Shown piece by piece: positions 62,078-64,000 of a stretch of DNA of 64,000 nucleotides. Both the position numbers and the translations under genes were made by a program. Positions within the stretch are counted from its first letter, which is position 1; the number at the start of each line of letters is the position of its first letter. This stretch comes from Xenorhabdus thuongxuanensis. Its GTDB lineage: Bacteria > Pseudomonadota > Gammaproteobacteria > Enterobacterales > Enterobacteriaceae. The notes below the pieces were generated by a model. That model was given only the letters and a program-made list of their open reading frames with translations, made no database searches and was not told the origin of the DNA. The DNA is taken from the NCBI RefSeq assembly GCF_001908095.1, contig NZ_MKGR01000013.1, forward strand, positions 36,242 through 100,241, given 5' to 3'.

Positions 62078-62706
62078 TGAATCAACAAAAACCAATGACT
62101 ATTTGGCATTACTTATTATCACGTGATGCGATAATGACTATTATTATTCCTATTGTTCTTTACAATATCATGTTTTGGATAATGGGAGTTGGTACTGCTG
62201 TACTTACAGTTGCCTTTTATTCTGGGGGGGTACAGTTGGTTAGTCGGCAGAGAAGTTCTTTAGCCATTGCTGTTTTTATAATGGTATCAGGGAGTAGCCA
62301 CTACCTTTACCTTCATGGATATACTTTGTTTAACATTAGTAAAGAAAATGTTTTTTTATCTGTTAGTGGTGCTCTTTCTGTAGTAGTAGTATTTAGCTTT
62401 TATTCTTTAATGGGACAGCCAATCATACGGACAATAGCTGAAAAAGCTATGCCAAGATTGAAGAGTATTCCTGCTTATGGCACAACATTGTATACCAGAG
62501 TCTGGCATGAAGTTACAATAGGTTGGATTTTGATCTTTTTATTGAAAGCCATGGGAATCTATATTCTTTCTCGTCAAAGCAGTGTACCTATTGATGTAAT
62601 TATTTTTATTAGTGGCTGGCCATTAACATTTTTGATGATATTGTTTAGTTTTCATTGGCCAAAATATCGTTGGAAATCCAATAAGCATAGTAATCACATC
62701 AAGTAA
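62077..62706 (+). CDS. Small integral membrane protein, unknown function
   Basis: A 209-residue protein with about five or six hydrophobic helices and a positively charged C-terminal tail. The first half has IVLYNIMFWIMGVGTA; the second half has GQPIIRTIAEKAMPRL. It loosely resembles VC0807-like membrane proteins, but I am not confident. It starts on the last base of the exporter's stop codon, so it is tightly coupled to it. It may serve export, immunity or membrane assembly of the complex. Confidence 0.75.
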   Translation: MNQQKPMTIWHYLLSRDAIMTIIIPIVLYNIMFWIMGVGTAVLTVAFYSGGVQLVSRQRSSLAIAVFIMVSGSSHYLYLHGYTLFNISKENVFLSVSGALSVVVVFSFYSLMGQPIIRTIAEKAMPRLKSIPAYGTTLYTRVWHEVTIGWILIFLLKAMGIYILSRQSSVPIDVIIFISGWPLTFLMILFSFHWPKYRWKSNKHSNHIK

Positions 62707-62846
62707 TATATTAAAAGTTTTTTGATGAGTCTGATCTATTATCAAACTATGTTTAATCTTAGATTATAAAGGTTAATTTTAATAAATATTAATTTTTCTA
62801 TAATCCATAGATAATGTAAAGGAAAACAATTGCATTGGAAGTGATC

Positions 62847-63854
62847 ATGATGAAAAGCATTAGAATAATTATCATTATTTTTATTTTACTCCTATTATCA
62901 GCTTTTTATTTTTATTGGTATTTTTATTGGCGTTTTTTTCAAACCACAAATAATGCTTATGTGCAAGCTAATATTACAAATATTAATTCCCGTTTAAGTT
63001 CCATGGTATTGGAATCTAATATTCAAGATAACCATAAAGTGAAAAAAGGAGATTTTTTGGTACAATTAGATAAGAGTGAATTTGTGCTAAATAAACAAAA
63101 AGCTATGGCAAAATTGGAACAGGACAAAAGTACATTAATTAATGCACAGGCAAGCTACCAGATGCAAAAGGATGTAGTTGAAGAATATCGTAATAGTTTG
63201 ATTTCGGCTAAAGCAAGTTTGGAATATGCTGGTCAAAAACTAGAACGTTTTCGGATTCTAAAAGAAAGACATTATGTTTCTCAAAATGATTTAGATAATG
63301 CTATTTCAAATTATAAAATCGCTATATCTAAATATCATGAATCACAGGCAAAACTAAGAACACAAATTGGCAAACTTGTTGTGCAAGAGAGTCAGATCAA
63401 ACAAGCTAAAGCCAATATACAACAGGCTATGGTTTCTTTAAGCCAAGCGGAACTCATGTTGAGCTATGCACGGATAATTGCACCCAGCGATGGTGTGATC
63501 AGCAACCGTAGTATACAAGTTGGTACGATGATACAAGCTGGGCAAGGTATTGCCAGCATTGTATCGAATCAAACACCATGGATACAAGCCAATTTTAAGG
63601 AAACGCAAATTTCACGTATGCATAAAGGCCAGCCAGTGAAAGTTTCTATTGATACTTATCCTGATAAAATTTTTTCCGCAAAGATAGACAGTATTTCACC
63701 TGCAACTGGGGCTACTTTTGCCTTACTGCCTCCAAATAATGCGACAGGAAATTTTACAAAGATAGTTCAGCGAGTATCAGTAAAGATAGTCTTTGATCTG
63801 CCTGAAGAAATTGATAGTGGATTATCTGCCACGGTAACGGTGGATACTCGTTGA
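62847..63854 (+). CDS. HlyD/EmrA-type membrane fusion protein
   Basis: A periplasmic adaptor of about 335 residues. One N-terminal helix is followed by a lipoyl half (NNAYVQANITNINSRLSSMV), a long coiled coil (about 80-200), the second lipoyl half (SYARIIAPSDGVISNRSIQVG) and a beta-barrel. It would link the MFS exporter to a TolC-type channel, which is not in the window. The frame opens at TTG 62835, but the ATGs at 62847 or 62850 have a GGAAG site at suitable distance. Confidence 0.9.
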   Translation: MMKSIRIIIIIFILLLLSAFYFYWYFYWRFFQTTNNAYVQANITNINSRLSSMVLESNIQDNHKVKKGDFLVQLDKSEFVLNKQKAMAKLEQDKSTLINAQASYQMQKDVVEEYRNSLISAKASLEYAGQKLERFRILKERHYVSQNDLDNAISNYKIAISKYHESQAKLRTQIGKLVVQESQIKQAKANIQQAMVSLSQAELMLSYARIIAPSDGVISNRSIQVGTMIQAGQGIASIVSNQTPWIQANFKETQISRMHKGQPVKVSIDTYPDKIFSAKIDSISPATGATFALLPPNNATGNFTKIVQRVSVKIVFDLPEEIDSGLSATVTVDTR

Positions 63855-63919
63855 TAAGGTTCACTCAAATGCCGTTAAATTAACATATTAAGTACACAGG
63901 TAGGGCAAACGGGTCTAAA

Positions 63920-64000
63920 TTAGACTGACGTAAAACCCACCGTGAGGACTTTCAGCATGTAACCATTATCCCATCCGGCTTTCTGACGCTTAGTTTTCAC
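63920..64000 (-). CDS. Partial reading frame at window edge, unidentified
   Basis: On the minus strand 26 residues (KTKRQKAGWDNGYMLKVLTV and on) end in a stop at 63920-63922; the start lies outside the window. I do not recognise it. Being at the cluster edge, it could be the end of a mobile-element gene, but the sequence shown is too short to say. Confidence 0.3.
   Translation of the reverse strand: MKTKRQKAGWDNGYMLKVLTVGFTSV

Noticed and set aside
1..64000. CRISPR array, rRNA or intact prophage
   Set aside because: No regularly spaced repeats, ribosomal RNA sequence or run of phage structural genes was seen.

Overview
The window looks like the chromosome of an insect-pathogenic member of the Morganellaceae, most likely Xenorhabdus or a close relative such as Photorhabdus. 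I infer this from gene order and from protein similarity judged by eye. Enterobacterial neighbourhoods are recognisable (gmhA-fadE, rsmE-gshB-yqgE-ruvX-pilT-yggS-proC-yggT-rdgB-hemW, yggN-glsB-yggL-trmB). They sit beside a Na+-pumping Nqr operon and a large AT-rich nonribosomal peptide/polyketide locus. No search could be run.

Layout: 1-737 holds the 5' part of dinB with a LexA box. 997-7046 is the choline-to-betaine system, betT divergent from betIBA, with a BetI-type operator between them. 7389-10332 is an iron-type TonB-dependent receptor followed by an ECF sigma factor with its own Fur-like box. 10428-17698 is the nqrABCDEF-apbE-nqrM operon on the minus strand. 18248-27526 holds yafJ, gmhA, fadE with a FadR-like site, lysA/lysR, a LysR-type regulator divergent from an exported metallo-beta-lactamase-fold protein, and an orphan prepilin peptidase. 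27870-35713 is the rsmE to hemW housekeeping run with pilT on the opposite strand. 35758-38745 is a LeuCD-like dehydratase pair divergent from a LysR regulator. 38834-44254 holds a YrdC-type protein, a PEBP protein, a siderophore-binding protein, yggN, glsB, yggL and trmB.

From 44255 the window turns accessory. About 1.6 kb of debris contains a GNAT acetyltransferase pseudogene, a truncated gene start and an IS1-family remnant. Then comes a co-directional cluster at 45883-63854: NRPS (A-PCP-C), NRPS (A-PCP), PKS (KS-AT-KR-DH-like-ACP), NRPS (C-A-PCP-TE), a 14-helix MFS exporter, a small membrane protein and an HlyD/EmrA-type adaptor.

How the cluster may work: read in order, the enzymes would build starter - amino acid - malonate-derived unit - amino acid, then release it by the terminal thioesterase. 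By eye, the third adenylation domain has an Asp-like specificity code and the second a Gln-like code. The first lacks the conserved Asp that binds the substrate alpha-amino group, so its substrate may not be an ordinary alpha-amino acid. The KR appears intact, so a statine-like beta-hydroxy unit or its dehydrated form is a reasonable hypothesis. I do not recognise the locus as a described pathway. It is the best candidate here for an uncharacterised system.
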